A stretch of DNA of 64,000 bases from Melieria omissa (taxonomy: Eukaryota; Arthropoda; Insecta; Diptera; Ulidiidae): assembly GCA_963971225.1 (NCBI GenBank), contig OZ020268.1, positions 126,976,787 through 127,040,786 of the forward strand, read 5' to 3'. Within the stretch, counting starts at the first letter, position 1. Every line of letters starts with the position of its first letter. Shown one piece after another: positions 36,076-47,092 of this stretch. Position numbers and translations under genes: made by a program. The notes beneath the pieces are model-generated. The model saw nothing but the letters and a program-made list of their open reading frames with translations, ran no database searches and was not told the DNA's origin.

Positions 36076-37861
36076 CATGAGGAGGTTCTGCTACTGGAGT
36101 TATAAGCAGCACGACGCCCACTAGTGGCGACACTGCTTTCAGCAACAGCAGACAGAACTGGATCGATCGACGTGCTATTTATAAGTAGGCCCCTCTTCGA
36201 GAAGCGGGTATGTGGCCGAAGAATTGCAACGCTGCAAGCGCTGATAGGTGACTTGCTGACCATACGCGTGGTGTGAACTTTTCATTCAAATGCGGCTTTA
36301 CAAGATCTGTGGATTTTGACATTGTGTGGCCGTGTTGCAACGCGTCGGCCATCGACTGTCTGCTCTCTGGGCCCACTGCCTTTGTGTGTACTGTGTGTAG
36401 TGAAAATTGCACAATTACGCAAGTGTCCGAGAAGGTAGTTTATTTTTCGCTGTACATTGTTTAGTTTCGTACTGACCCATACTGTATTTAGTATATGCTA
36501 TATAGATTTAATAGATGTAACTGATTGCATGTACTTTATAGCGCAAACATGCAGATTGTGTGTGCTCGTATACTCAACCAAAGCCCTTGTAGTGTAGTTT
36601 TGGATATATTTTTTGTACTGATGTGGTGTTTACTTGAAAGTTAACGGTGGCTATCGGCGGCATCACAACTAAGGGAACATGTATTCCAAGTGCAAGTGCA
36701 GATGCCAACTGAGGATTGGCGTGTTTCAACATATTTTTGTTCTAAACTCGATCTCGACCAAATTTTTTTCTTTCAAAAAACAAACAGAATTCATATTAAG
36801 AAAGTATATAGATTGTGAATATATAGATGTGAATCTGTAACTGTTGGATGAAGATTGAGTCTTTATAATTGTACGAACAAGATAGTCGATGTTACAACAC
36901 AATAATGTAAATTTTGTGAACATGTATAATGCAATTTTCATTTATAAAGAAATAAAAGAAGTTTTCCCCACACGCCGCCACTTTGAAACCAGTCAATTGG
37001 TGAAGCTGCAAAGGCTCTTGAAGAAAGACACCACACAACTGCGATGCATATGTCGCTTTACACATGTATATAAAATCATTCCTTAATAACACTCATCAAT
37101 TTTATTAACTTTAAAATCACATAAGATGTCAATTTTTTTTACTCTTTTAACAACTTCGGAACATGCGATTAAGAAATGTGGGTTTGTTCGGGACTGATTT
37201 CATAGTTGAAGTTTTGAGATGCTTTTTATAGACTTACATAGCTTGTTTTGAAGGCTAGAAAAGAGATAAGAACGGAACATATACAATTAGTTTTTATAGT
37301 TGCGCACTCTAGCTTCCAGCAATCACAGCTCGTAAGATGTTGAATGTCGAGAAAATTATGGTAACCATACATCTTTGAGATATAAATTGTGAGATACAAA
37401 AATCAAATCGATGTTAGAAGGATTGATAAAATGTTTTTTATAAATACCGATTGTGACTTGCATATTGGCGAACGTAATGAATATCTGCATGTAAAGTGAT
37501 TACTAAAGAAATGCGATTTTAAGTTCATGCAGCCGGTGAAATAGTTAAAGACGTTGCGTAAAATTCACAGCCATTAAATCAATTGAGACCCTGACTTTTG
37601 GCTGAGGCCGTTGTTCCGAAACCGGCATAGTATCACTTCCTGCAGCACATCATTTCCTGTACAAGTTGGCTTTCACTAAGCAAAGATGTTTTGCATGTTC
37701 GCCATTGTTGACGATTTTTAATTTTCGCTCTCAACGCGTATAAAATTAATGTTATGCTAAATAAAAACAAAGCCAAAACGTTGAGTCGCACTCTTTCCGA
37801 AAACCGAAACGAGTCATCCAATGCTCCCGCCTCCTCAACTATTATTAGCATTTTCAATTAA
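36076..37861. other. Convergent 3' ends of wit and dib
   Basis: Holds no ORF of interest. The left half should be wit 3' untranslated region and the right half dib 3' untranslated region. Confidence 0.6.
36951..36956 (+). terminator. Likely wit poly-A signal
   Basis: AATAAA in an AT-rich setting, about 875 bases after the wit stop. It is the first well-placed canonical signal on this strand. On the opposite strand AATAAA occurs at about 37098-37104, which could serve dib, so the two convergent transcripts would end close together without overlap. Confidence 0.5.
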
Positions 37862-39891
37862 CTATTGCGGCGATTCGGTGCCTTCTTGGCGGCTCCGCAG
37901 CAGAACGTTGACCGGCTCGCTGGGCTTATTGATGAGCAGTGTACGTACGTCCAGAGGCTCCTCGCAGCCACTCCAAACGATCTCGAAATTTCGCATCATC
38001 TGAAATTTAAATCAGATCAATCGCACACTCGCTCGTTCGCTTGTTCGCACATCTGCACTTACGCGCAGCAGGAAAATCAGCATGTTCTGTTCGGCCATGC
38101 GGCGCGCAATACAGGCGCGCATGCCATGTCCGAACGGCAGCACCAAGTACGGATTGAGCGCTTGTCGTCGCCGCAGCCAGCGTTCGGGCGCAAAGCGCAG
38201 CGGTTCTGCGAAGTACTTCTCTAGGCGACAGGCGATCATGTTCTGCGTCACAACCACCGTCTGCCAAGTACAAATCAAAGTGTGGACATTAAATTTAAAC
38301 TCGAAGTCATTAACGGCACTTGGCAACCACCTACCCCCTTGGGCACATGGTAGCCACCCAGCACCAGATCGTGGTTCAGTATGCGACCGACCCCCACCGA
38401 AATCGGGTTCAACCGAAAGACCTCCTTCATCACAGCACGCGTGTACGGCACCTCCGTGCGCAGCGCATCCGCGCTCAAAGCGGCCGTCCTGCTTTTCAGC
38501 ACCCGGCAGGATTCCTCATACAGACGCTGCTGCACCTCGTCGTGCCGGGCGATGTTGTACACGGCAAACGCGAGCGTGTACGACGTGGTGTCAATGCCGG
38601 CCAGCAGCAAGTCGGCGGCCATGCCCACCACATCGCATAGATCTAGGTTGGGATTCTTTAGATATTCCTCGATAAGCGAGCTGTGCGTCATATGGTTGGC
38701 CGAGGTGTTGGCCGCATTGTTGGCTTGATTCTCTTTAAAGTAGGCCAACTTTTGTGAGACCAACTCGATGGCAACGCTCTCCATGTACTCTTGTGCCTTG
38801 CGCAGGCGCTTGTAGGCGGGGGTTTCGAAGAGACGCCATAGTTGCAGTCCGTGATCCGTCGGCAGTATGCAGCTGTTAGTCGTTTCGGCGGCCAGCATAA
38901 GACGCGATGAACGCGAATCAGGCAGCAGCTCGGCCTGTGAGAAGGCGTCCAACCGTTCGTTGAAGGTAAGCAGACAGGTTACTGTAAAACCAAGATTAAG
39001 ACGAAGAAGATTAACTCTAAGGATGTGTTTTAAATATAGGGATTCAAGTTACTTATAGGATGACAAGTTACTTTACGGTGGTCGAAATGGTCTTTTTTTA
39101 AGAAAAAATTTCCATCTTTAAAACTGACCGTTCAAATTTTATTTATTTTCGTGATCTTAATTCCGGTGAACTGGTAGATACTCTAACTCTCTAACAACCA
39201 ACCCGACACTTTACATAAAAAAATAGGCGCGCAATCACGGACTTCACTTACGTTCCAAATTGAGACGCGTCAGCTTGGGCAACATATCAAAGCTCTCGTG
39301 CACGGTTAAATGTTCGAGGAACTCTTGTGTGACTTTGTCAACATCCTCGAGAAAGCAGCGAACGTTCTTCGGTGCACTAATCTCCTTCTGGAGCTCCGAT
39401 CGCAGGTGCCACCATTCCGCGCCATTGCTACGGAACAGAAGATAGTTGTCACGTAAAGGACAATCTGTTTGCTACGGGAATCGCACTTACGTTGGCAGCA
39501 ATCCCGCGGATCGGTAGATGTGCGGCCTGTCCTTGCGATACTTCTCCAGCGCCAGATGGCTGCGCCGCTGCGGATAGTCGCGCTCATTAAGCAGCGTGGC
39601 AATGTCTTTGGGGTCGTACAGCCAGACAATGTCTTCGCCCGGCACCATTGTTTCGCGCACAATCGGTCCATACTGCTCGTACTTGTCGCGACCGGCTTTG
39701 TGCAGTTCCAGCCATGAGTAGCGACCCACCAGCGGCAGGTAGCGGTACAGATTTCCCAGGCCAAACGGCCCACGTGGGCCGGGAATATCTCTGAAGGGCT
39801 TGGCGAATGTGCCGGGCGTTGAGCCGCCTGCGACCACCGAGTACGGCCTGAGCCCGCCCAAGCTAAGCGCGATTCGCGGTAAGCTACCCAT
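37862..39891 (-). CDS. dib: Ecdysteroid 22-hydroxylase disembodied (CYP302A1)
   Basis: Mitochondrial cytochrome P450 that adds the C22 hydroxyl in ecdysone synthesis (a Halloween gene, prothoracic gland). Five minus-strand exons, 39491-39891, 39252-39427, 38335-38981, 38063-38260 and 37862-37999, join in frame to 519 residues (fly Dib about 489). Visible: PGPRGPFGLGNLYRYLP hinge (about 38-54), I-helix AGIDTTS (320-326), ExxR in KEVFRLNP (379-382), FAPERW, and the heme loop PFGHGMRACIARR with Cys458. The N-terminus is short, basic and free of a membrane anchor, as expected for a mitochondrial P450. The C-terminal exon is less conserved (EPLDVRTLLINKPSEPVNVL). Introns are 63-270 bp. The start is the first Met of an open exon. 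No defect seen. Confidence 0.97.
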
Positions 39892-40439
39892 TGTGGAGTA
39901 ACGCGTGTGAGATCAAGTCACCTCGGCGCTTTCGAAGTAACTAAACAGCGGCCACAACAGCCAAATCATAGAACTCGGTGCCATGGCACTAAAGCACATG
40001 TTGATAAATGGAAGACTCGTATAGACAAAATAAAAAAAAATGCAAATAAATATGAGCGACAAGTCTCGAGTTGTTGAGTTGTTTATGTGCGGCGGGAGGA
40101 CAGAGCTTTGCAAACATCTCGCCGTCCAAATGAAGCTCCGCAGCTCATATTCACAATTCGTTTCGACTTGGCGTATCACAGCATGGTTTCAGTTCGTTAT
40201 TTTCTGTGGACTTCGTTCGCTGCTGACTACAGTGCTTCTGAAACTTTGGCAATCAAAGCTTGGTTCAGCCAGAGATCAGTGCAGCTAAGCTGTCTTTCTG
40301 AAATGTTCCCCATACCCTAAAGAACACCTCCAGGCTTTGGACTTTTCGAAAACCATTCAAAACAAGTATTGTATTTCACACAAGACTTTTCCTCATTGGT
40401 TTTTATTCATAAATAAGTCGAATGCCTTAAAAACCAGTT
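39892..40439 (-). other. dib upstream region
   Basis: Should include the dib promoter and leader. No conserved site could be assigned with confidence. Confidence 0.4.
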
Positions 40440-40604
40440 TTATTGCCGTTTTCCTTTCATCTTTATAATTTTTCTCGCCTTCCTATGAACTTGGACGGAA
40501 TGGCGCAGTGTGAAGCACATGATGCACGCACACACAGCTGCCAAGAGTAGGGTAAGCAGAGCGACATGTTGCACTATGTGGGTGTGGTCATTGCGTGGGA
40601 TCAT
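40440..40604 (-). CDS. Short ORF, 54 aa, single membrane helix
   Basis: Starting at MIPRNDHTHIVQHV, the ORF has a hydrophobic stretch (VALLTLLLAAVCACIMCF) followed by a strongly basic tail (HRKARKIIKMKGKRQ) and a TAA. The frame continues open upstream for about 40 more codons without ATG, so it might instead be the last exon of a longer gene. An AATAAA lies on the same strand about 40 bases beyond the stop. I do not recognise it. The helix-plus-basic-tail design fits a small type I or tail-anchored membrane protein, but chance cannot be excluded. Confidence 0.3.
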   Translation of the reverse strand: MIPRNDHTHIVQHVALLTLLLAAVCACIMCFTLRHSVQVHRKARKIIKMKGKRQ

Positions 40605-40960
40605 GAATCTAAACTGGCCGGCACTTCTAAAAGCCGTTCCACATCCCACACCGCCGTTTCCAAAGGTGAAGCTGTGCGGGGATGAAAGAGCCACTGCATT
40701 CCTTGGACAGACCCTCGAAATATTTATTTCTCAGAATCAAATTTACAACGGATAGCAACGAAGTCCTTCATGACCAAACGTGTGCCGAAACGCAATGAAG
40801 CAATTTCGACAATAACTATTTTACAGTTTTCAAATCAAAAAAGCATAACGAAAAAATTGCCGGTGAACATTTTCAAATAAACCATTATGATCGTTATGGC
40901 CTCAGCTTCACGAATATTTAACGCCTTTACAATTTTTGAATTTTACTATAAAAGTTAGAA

Positions 40961-41226
40961 TGAACTGTTATTTTGTGCCTTTTATCATTTCAAGCAAAAA
41001 GAACTGTTACTTTTGACTTTTATTTTATCGATCAAAAATTCCAGTTATTTTGTGACTTTTATTTTTTCGGCCAAATATATCAGGCAATTTAAATTTTTCC
41101 AAAGTCCTTCTTCAAAAATAACTGTTACTTTTGATTTTTATGTTATCAGTCAAATATTCCAGTTATTTTGTGACTTTTATTTTTTCGGGCAAATATATCA
41201 GGCAATTTAATTTTTTAAAAGTCCTT
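40961..41226. repeat. Tandem repeat, period about 118 bp
   Basis: Two long copies, beginning AACTGTTACTTTTGA at 41002 and 41120, share TTATTTTGTGACTTTTATTT and CAAATATATCAGGCAATTTA. A shorter related piece precedes them at about 40963. Within each copy, the two halves resemble each other (CTTTTATTTTATCGATCAAA and CTTTTATTTTTTCGGCCAAA), so the basic unit is probably about 50-60 bases. Confidence 0.8.
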
Positions 41227-41265
41227 CTGACCGACTAAAAAACCATTGATACCTTTTTTTTCGTC

Positions 41266-41427
41266 TCAGCAAACCGCACATTTTGAGCTATAAGACTTGG
41301 TCAGTCCATGGAAAGTCAATGCACCGCGACAGGCTTCCAAGTGGTTCTCGTACCAAAACATTGCTTGCTTCAAGCTACTGAAGAACAAATCCGGTAGCCA
41401 TTGGGCGGTGCTGGAGATGTTTTCCAT
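41266..41427 (-). CDS. Short ORF, 53 aa, CaaX-like C terminus
   Basis: An ATG in a good context (GCCATGG) opens a 53-codon ORF: it begins MENISSTAQWLPDLFFSSLK, continues with QAMFWYENHLEACRGALTFH and ends SYSSKCAVC. The last four residues, C-A-V-C, resemble a prenylation motif. An AATAAA occurs on the same strand in the tandem repeat just downstream (about 41176-41184). The ORF is aromatic- and leucine-rich with balanced composition, unlike the surrounding AT-rich DNA. I do not know a homologue. It could be a small gene, or the end of a longer one, since the stop in frame upstream is only about 27 bases before the ATG. Confidence 0.4.
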   Translation of the reverse strand: MENISSTAQWLPDLFFSSLKQAMFWYENHLEACRGALTFHGLTKSYSSKCAVC

Positions 41428-41514
41428 GGCTTCCGCGAACCTTATTGTAGTTTATTGAACGGCAAGTCGATGAGTGATTTATTTCACATAAAAAGGATAT
41501 GACATTCGATTCTA

Positions 41515-42485
41515 ATGCCCCGTTCTGACTATGTCATATATGGTGTCATTTGTAGTCAGTTAAATGAGAACGGGTTGTCATATGGTGTCATTTGCGTTTG
41601 CCTGCATGTGTGACTACAATTTTCCAATACGAAACGAGAATCAAATGAGAACGATCGAATTTGTGTCGAACGAACGATTTGACTACGTTTGATGAGAAAA
41701 CAAAAAATGTCAACATGCTGGCAAACTTTGTCATATGTATTTTTCGTCAGTTTTGCCGTGCAATGAGAACGCATTTGACGACATAGGACGAACATGACAT
41801 ATATGGCAGTGTTTGTCGTCATTGAATATGTCAATGTGTCATTTGTAGTCAGTTAAATGAGAACGGGTTGTCATATGGTGTCATTTGCGTTTGCCTGCAT
41901 GTATGATACAATTTTCCAATACGAAACGAGAATCAAATGAGAACGATCGAATTTGTGTCGAACGAACGATTTGACTACGTTTGATGAGAAAACAAAAAAT
42001 GTCAACATGCTGGCAAACTTTGTCATATGTATTTTTCGTCAGTTTTGCCGTGCAATGAGAACGCATTTGACGACATAGGACGAACATGACCTATATGGCA
42101 GTGTTTGTCGTCATTGAATATGACACCATATATGACAACGGGGCATTCTGACTATGTCATATATGGTGTCATTTGTAGTCAGTTAAATGAGAACGGGTTG
42201 TCATATGGTGTCATTTGCGTTTGCCTGCATGTATGACTAAAATTTTCCAATACGAAACGAGAATCAAATGAAAACGACCGAATTTGTGTCGAACGAACGA
42301 TTTGACTACGTTTGATGAGAAAACAAAAAATGTCAACATGCTGGCAAACTTTGTCATATGTATTTTTCGTCAGTTTTGCCGTGCAATGAGAACGCATTTG
42401 ACGACATAGGACGAACATGACATATATGGCAGTGTTTGTCGTCAGTGAATATGACACCATATATGACATAGTCAGAACGGGGCAT
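41515..42485. mobile_element. Array of three related inverted-repeat elements
   Basis: The outer ends are ATGCCCCGTTCTGACTATGT on the left and its exact complement, ACATAGTCAGAACGGGGCAT, on the right; pairing extends to about 35 bases (through CATATATGGTGTCAT). Inside are three nearly identical units about 293 and 330 bp apart. Unit 1 lacks its right end, unit 2 has a decayed left end and a right end with a short internal deletion (41839 to 42146), and unit 3 starts at the joint. The three ORFs of 68-96 codons seen here are copies of one chance frame. The superfamily is not clear and no target duplication was found. Confidence 0.8.
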
Positions 42486-42501
42486 AAGGTAGGGATATAT
42501 A

Positions 42502-43014
42502 CAGTGGCGGCTTAAGGTGGTCGGTGGCCCGAGGCGGCGACGGCTAAGGGGGGCCCCCACAAAACGGTGTAGAATTAGTTTGCGTACAAAACTAATAACG
42601 GGAATTTTCGGTTATATTTTGTACTTTTTTTTTAATTTGTATTCCATTAAACAGTAACCGGACTTGCAAATTATTTTGAAACGTATATGTGCTTGAAATT
42701 TACGACATTTAATTTTTAACTTAGAATTTTATATTTGCATAATTTGTACAAAATTTTAAGTTAAAAAATTAAATATTGCAATCTTCGGGGGAAAAGTTTT
42801 TGGAAAATTTGCAAACAATTGTTATTTAGAAAGGATGTTTTCTTGCTTTTATTGAATTGAATTTGTTATTGCAATTTCAAAGTCAATTGTCGATACTGTG
42901 TCTCTTTGAATTGATAAAAGTGACAAATAACTTCTTCGTCTTTCATCAACCATTGTGGAATGCCCCCGATGCCCGGGGCGGTCCCCCCTCCGCCCCCCCC
43001 TTAAGTCGCTTTAT
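42502..43014. mobile_element. Non-autonomous element with GC-rich ends
   Basis: The left end CAGTGGCGGCTTAAGG and the right end CCTTAAGTCGCTTTATA are imperfect inverted repeats; next to them are GGGGGGCCCCC on the left and GGTCCCCCC plus CGCCCCCCCC on the right. The core is AT-rich and has no ORF. Elements starting CAGTGGCG with G-rich subterminal runs are common among animal hAT-like transposons, so that assignment is a guess. Confidence 0.6.
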
Positions 43015-45022
43015 AAAAAGCCTACTCTACACTTATAGTCGGGTGGTCGAGGTTGGGCGTGGCTATGCTACCACATACCACACAACATACCACAATTAGT
43101 AGATGTATCAGAAGCTTACCACACTCGACTGACATTAGTGGTGGACGCGTCCATTAGGCACAATGTGTTTCCAGCATTCTCCAAATCGGTAACGTTGGAA
43201 AACGCTACCAAAAACGCGAAAAAGTGCAACGACTTTATTTCTCGGTAAAACACTTCGAAGCAGGGTCAGGGTTAACAGCGAACGGTGCTTTTTGTTCTTG
43301 TTCTGTAGCACTTTTGGTACTGTTTTGGAACGGTGCACAGCCGCTGGGGTTGCCGATAGGGCTTTGATTTGTTTATTTTGTGTGGAAAATAGATCAAGGG
43401 AATCTACTGGAGATTACTGGGCATGTTAGGGCTATGCACTAAGGTCCTGACAGTTGACTGTCAGCGGAATACGTGTGAGGAATAATGCGCGTAAGTTATC
43501 AGCAAATGGTCTTCTTTGATGGCTTCGTTGAATTTCGTTCAGACTTTGGTTATCAATAGTTCTAATTTGCCGAACCAGAGCTCGAACACGAAAACTGATC
43601 ATTGGTATTTTTTAAATGCGTTTATTTTACATTTCATGAAACGTGTATAAAACATTTTAATTTGCTTTTGCATGTCGCATTTCCCTGCAACGGATGTTCA
43701 TTGCCTCCTCTACTGCAATTATTGAAATGCCAAAAAAAGTTAGCACGAATTGAGAACATACTGAGCATATAGATTTGCACGAACTGCCCTAAAGCAACAG
43801 TGCAGTCTGCAATACACAGCAACATAATTTAAGAATTAATAAATAATATGTGCTACAGTGATGGAGAAACAACTCTAATAGTTACATAGCTAAAATGCGA
43901 GTAAAGGTGTGCAATGAATGTCTATTTGCCAGGAAATTGCTCAATAAATATTAATATGTTACATAAATATGTACCAAAATAACTCGTTTTGTCTTTGTTC
44001 AAATTTTCCTTACTAATACACAGAGTTCAGCCACATATATACATATAAATTTAGTATCTTTGCGCTGATTACATCCATCAGGCATTGTGACTTAATCGAT
44101 TACAAAATAGGCCGAAGTAATTGAGTCGTTTTAATTGAGTCCCTTTGACATGCCGTCGATCGCTGCAGTTAGTAAATCCGTAAATATATCAACTTTAAGT
44201 TTTGCTCTTTTGTGCATAATGGGTTAATCCGTTACAGAAACCGGGCATATAACTAGGACGCGATCTAATTTATTGCATTTTAACGCTAATATCGAATAAA
44301 TACGATTGCCTCTCCTCCGTCGCGTTGGCGCTATCTATTAGATGTATATGTGTATGTTTAATTTGTTTGTTAATATGGCAAGATTAATACATGAATTCGA
44401 TTTAATTTAACTTAGACTAAATTCGAGCGTTTTGTCTATGCTTTCGACTTTTCGCGTCAGCTGGATCAACCACGTATTCAACTAAGTGCGTCGCATTAAA
44501 TTAAATCAATTATAATAAATTAACACAGACATTTGTGGACAATGTGCACGCGCGCAAGTACCCGCGGCCGCATGTACCGTGCAGGACTGCACGTACGTGT
44601 GTAAGTATGTACAGATGTGTGCACGTATACACACACTACCAATGCAGGTGTGGTAAAGCGGTGCAAAGTCGTTGAGGAGCTTTCGCTTCGCCCTCCTCTC
44701 CGCGCACTGCACTCTGCAGCGTAGTCGTCTTTGGCTGGTTTGGTGTGATTGGTTCGATTGTTGGGGTCGTCGTCGGCTTCGTTATTCTATGCGAATGAGC
44801 GAGGGTGTGTGTGCGGTGAGAGCGCTTCAACCAATTGGACTATGTGCGAATTTCGTTCGTAGCTGCGTGTCCAGAGAAGAAGTGGCAGTGAGTGCGAGGA
44901 AGTGTGCGAAGCATTCGCGGCGAACTGAGTGGCAGGGGTTAGGGGTTATGTAGTTAGCAGACTGCCACTCCTCCGCACTCCTCGTCTCTACCTGAAGTCG
45001 AATGCAGTCGTCCATTAGACGC
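43015..45022. other. Noncoding, downstream of the cuticle gene
   Basis: No supported gene. The right part should be the 3' untranslated region of the minus-strand cuticle-type gene; AATAAA on that strand occurs at about 44268. Alternating purine-pyrimidine sequence (GTGCACGCGCGC, GTGTGCACGTATACAC) lies at 44540-44640. Confidence 0.5.
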
Positions 45023-46915
45023 TCATAGCGACACCACAGGATCGTAGGGCGTTGCGCCCACGCCTACGTAGCGGTTGTTGTTGCGGTGCACGAAGCCTCG
45101 TCCCGGCGACGCATTGTAGTACACGACGCGTCTTATGCCAAACGGATCCACGTAGCCGAAGCTGCCCGCTCGCTTGTTGTCCTCATCGAAAGTCTCCTCC
45201 TCGTGGTAGTGGCGCGGCAGGAAGTAGCGGAAGCCATTGCGCGTCGCGCCCACTCCGTCGTAGTCCACCCCATCCTGAACTTCACCGTGTGCCTGTGAGG
45301 GACGCAGTCGGCGCCGGGTAGGCGGCGGCAGTGGCGGCAGCAGTCCATCTTCCAAGCTGTTCACCTGCAGAGGCAGCGATGGACGCGCTGTGGTTAATGG
45401 ATAGTCTGCATCCGCATAGGGGACGGCGTTGTATGAGGCGGGCGTGGGCGCGCGTTGGTAGTAGTAGCCATCGGCAGGGGTGCGTGGTGTGGTACTGGCA
45501 CTGACAGCGGGCGCAAGGAACGGTGCCGGCGTGGAGTAACTGTATCCGTCGGGATTTTCATGTGCCGCTATTGGTGGTGCGCGTGTGGGCACAAGCGCTA
45601 TAGGACGCAACAGACGCCTGCTGTTCTGGAATGGTGGCTCTATAGCCACCGATGGCATCGGTGGTCGCCGGGGTGCTGCCAAGGGCGGATGGTAAGTGGT
45701 GGTACCCACCTGCTCGTAGTCATCCGCGATCGAGTTGCTGTGAGCTTCGATGGGTTCCGAGTGCGGCCGTATTTCCACCAACGGCGGGCGCTCACGTGCA
45801 TGCTGCGGCTGTGCGTGCGGCAGTTCGTCGGGATAGTGATCGAAGCCAAGGTTCGACGACGGTTCAAGCTTTGCAGCTTCTTCGGGCGACAGGTAATTCA
45901 ACTTGCCGTCTTCGCCCACTTCCCCACCTGGCAGAGCATGAACCGCTGTTGTAGTGGGCGAACTGGAGGGCGGTATGGGCGTAGTTGTGGTCGTGTAAAC
46001 ATAACTGCCGTGCCTGCCAATGCTATTGGCGCGCTCATGCAGCCCTTTGCCGTTGTCAACTAACACACCGGACTGCGCGGCAACTGATTTTGTCGACTTG
46101 ATAGCATCCTACAAGTATGCAACGAAAGTTTAATGTTTATGGTTTGGTGCACAACTTTGCCACGAACCTCAATTTGTCTGCCATAACCGACGAAAATAGT
46201 CTTGGATTTCAGTATGCGATAGCCCTCCTTGTCGGCGATGTAGTCCTTCTGGCGCAGAAAGCCGGCAGCGTCTATCCAAGCTTCAGTGCCTGCAAGCGCG
46301 AAAGGAAGGAATAAAGTTGAGCACAGTGCGCTGGTGAACTGGCAGAAAGCTTACCAATAACAGTGCCGTCTTGAAGGCGTTTCTCTTTGCGAAACTGTCC
46401 ATTGTCAGTTTGAAAGCGAAAATAACGCTCAGGACCCTCGTCGGTCTGAATGTGATACTGCCCGTTGCCGGGCGACCCCCAGGAGCATTCCGCAACGGCT
46501 ATTGATGATATCTGCAAAAGAATGGCAAAGCACGGTTCAAAATAATTTGAGTCTTGTTACAGCATCGAAGTTACATATAGGATTTGCCAGGATAGCGGAC
46601 AAAACTTGAATGAAAGAAAAGGAGGTTAGGTCCGGTAATAATTATTCGTTACCAAGCAACTTTGAGTCTTATTACAGCATCGAAGTTACATATAGGATTT
46701 GCCAGGATAGCGGACAAAACTTGAATGAAAGAAAAGGAGGTTAGGTCCGGTAATAATTATTCGTTACCAAGCAACTGGTTACACAGCAACGGATCATAAT
46801 AAACACACTTCCACCCAAATAACTTTCAAATACCAAACTTAGTAACACTACACACCTTCACGCCAGACATGATATGAACAAATATTTGTATAATGCACAC
46901 CAGATATGTATACAT
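45023..46915 (-). CDS. Secreted cuticle-type protein with RR-like domain
   Basis: Four minus-strand exons, 46856-46915, 46355-46511, 46168-46289 and 45023-46108, join in frame to 474 residues. The first exon (MYTYLVCIIQIFVHIMSGVK) looks like a signal peptide; this exon is the least certain part. Residues about 37-110 contain a region resembling the chitin-binding Rebers-Riddiford domain: YFRFQTDNGQFRKEKR, then DGTVIGTEAWIDAAGFLRQ and DYIADKEGYRI. A long proline-, serine- and tyrosine-rich low-complexity tail follows, ending in FVHRNNNRYVGVGATPYDP. A structural role in chitinous extracellular matrix is inferred. It resembles Drosophila CG1136 in my memory, not verified. The first intron carries a 115-bp tandem duplication. 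Confidence 0.82.
46546..46775. repeat. Tandem duplication, 2 x 115 bp
   Basis: 46546-46660 and 46661-46775 are identical except for one base (TTTGAGTCTTGTTACAGC versus TTTGAGTCTTATTACAGC). Such identity means a very recent duplication or an assembly artefact. It lies in the first intron of the cuticle-type gene. Confidence 0.95.
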
Positions 46916-47092
46916 TTTTGTGTAGTATTCGGATAGAGAGGCAACTCGCAACGTGGAATGCCATGGCGTTTGTTCCCGCCATAATAAATCAAAAAGCTTG
47001 AAGTCAACGTATTGAAAATATTTCACAATTTGAAAGTCCCAGATAAAGCAAATTATTTAGTGTTGTGGCTATTTTGATAACGAAGCATTGCA
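46916..47092. promoter_or_regulatory. Divergent intergenic spacer, 177 bp
   Basis: Only 177 bases separate the start codons of the cuticle-type gene (-) and the two-exon gene (+). Both promoters and leaders must fit here unless further noncoding exons exist. No TATA box can be assigned with confidence. Confidence 0.5.

Noticed and set aside
35593..36078. 161-codon minus-strand ORF opposite the wit tail
   Set aside because: It lies opposite the proven wit coding frame and its composition mirrors the CAA-repeat region; no domain is seen.
38082..38675. 197-codon plus-strand ORF opposite dib
   Set aside because: Runs antisense across dib exons and introns; its content is a shadow of the P450 codons.
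44217..44228. Isolated AATGGGTTAA motif resembling a MITE right end
   Set aside because: No corresponding TTAACCC start within about 1 kb upstream.
45455..46063. 202-codon plus-strand ORF opposite the cuticle-type gene
   Set aside because: Antisense shadow of the large last exon of the minus-strand gene.
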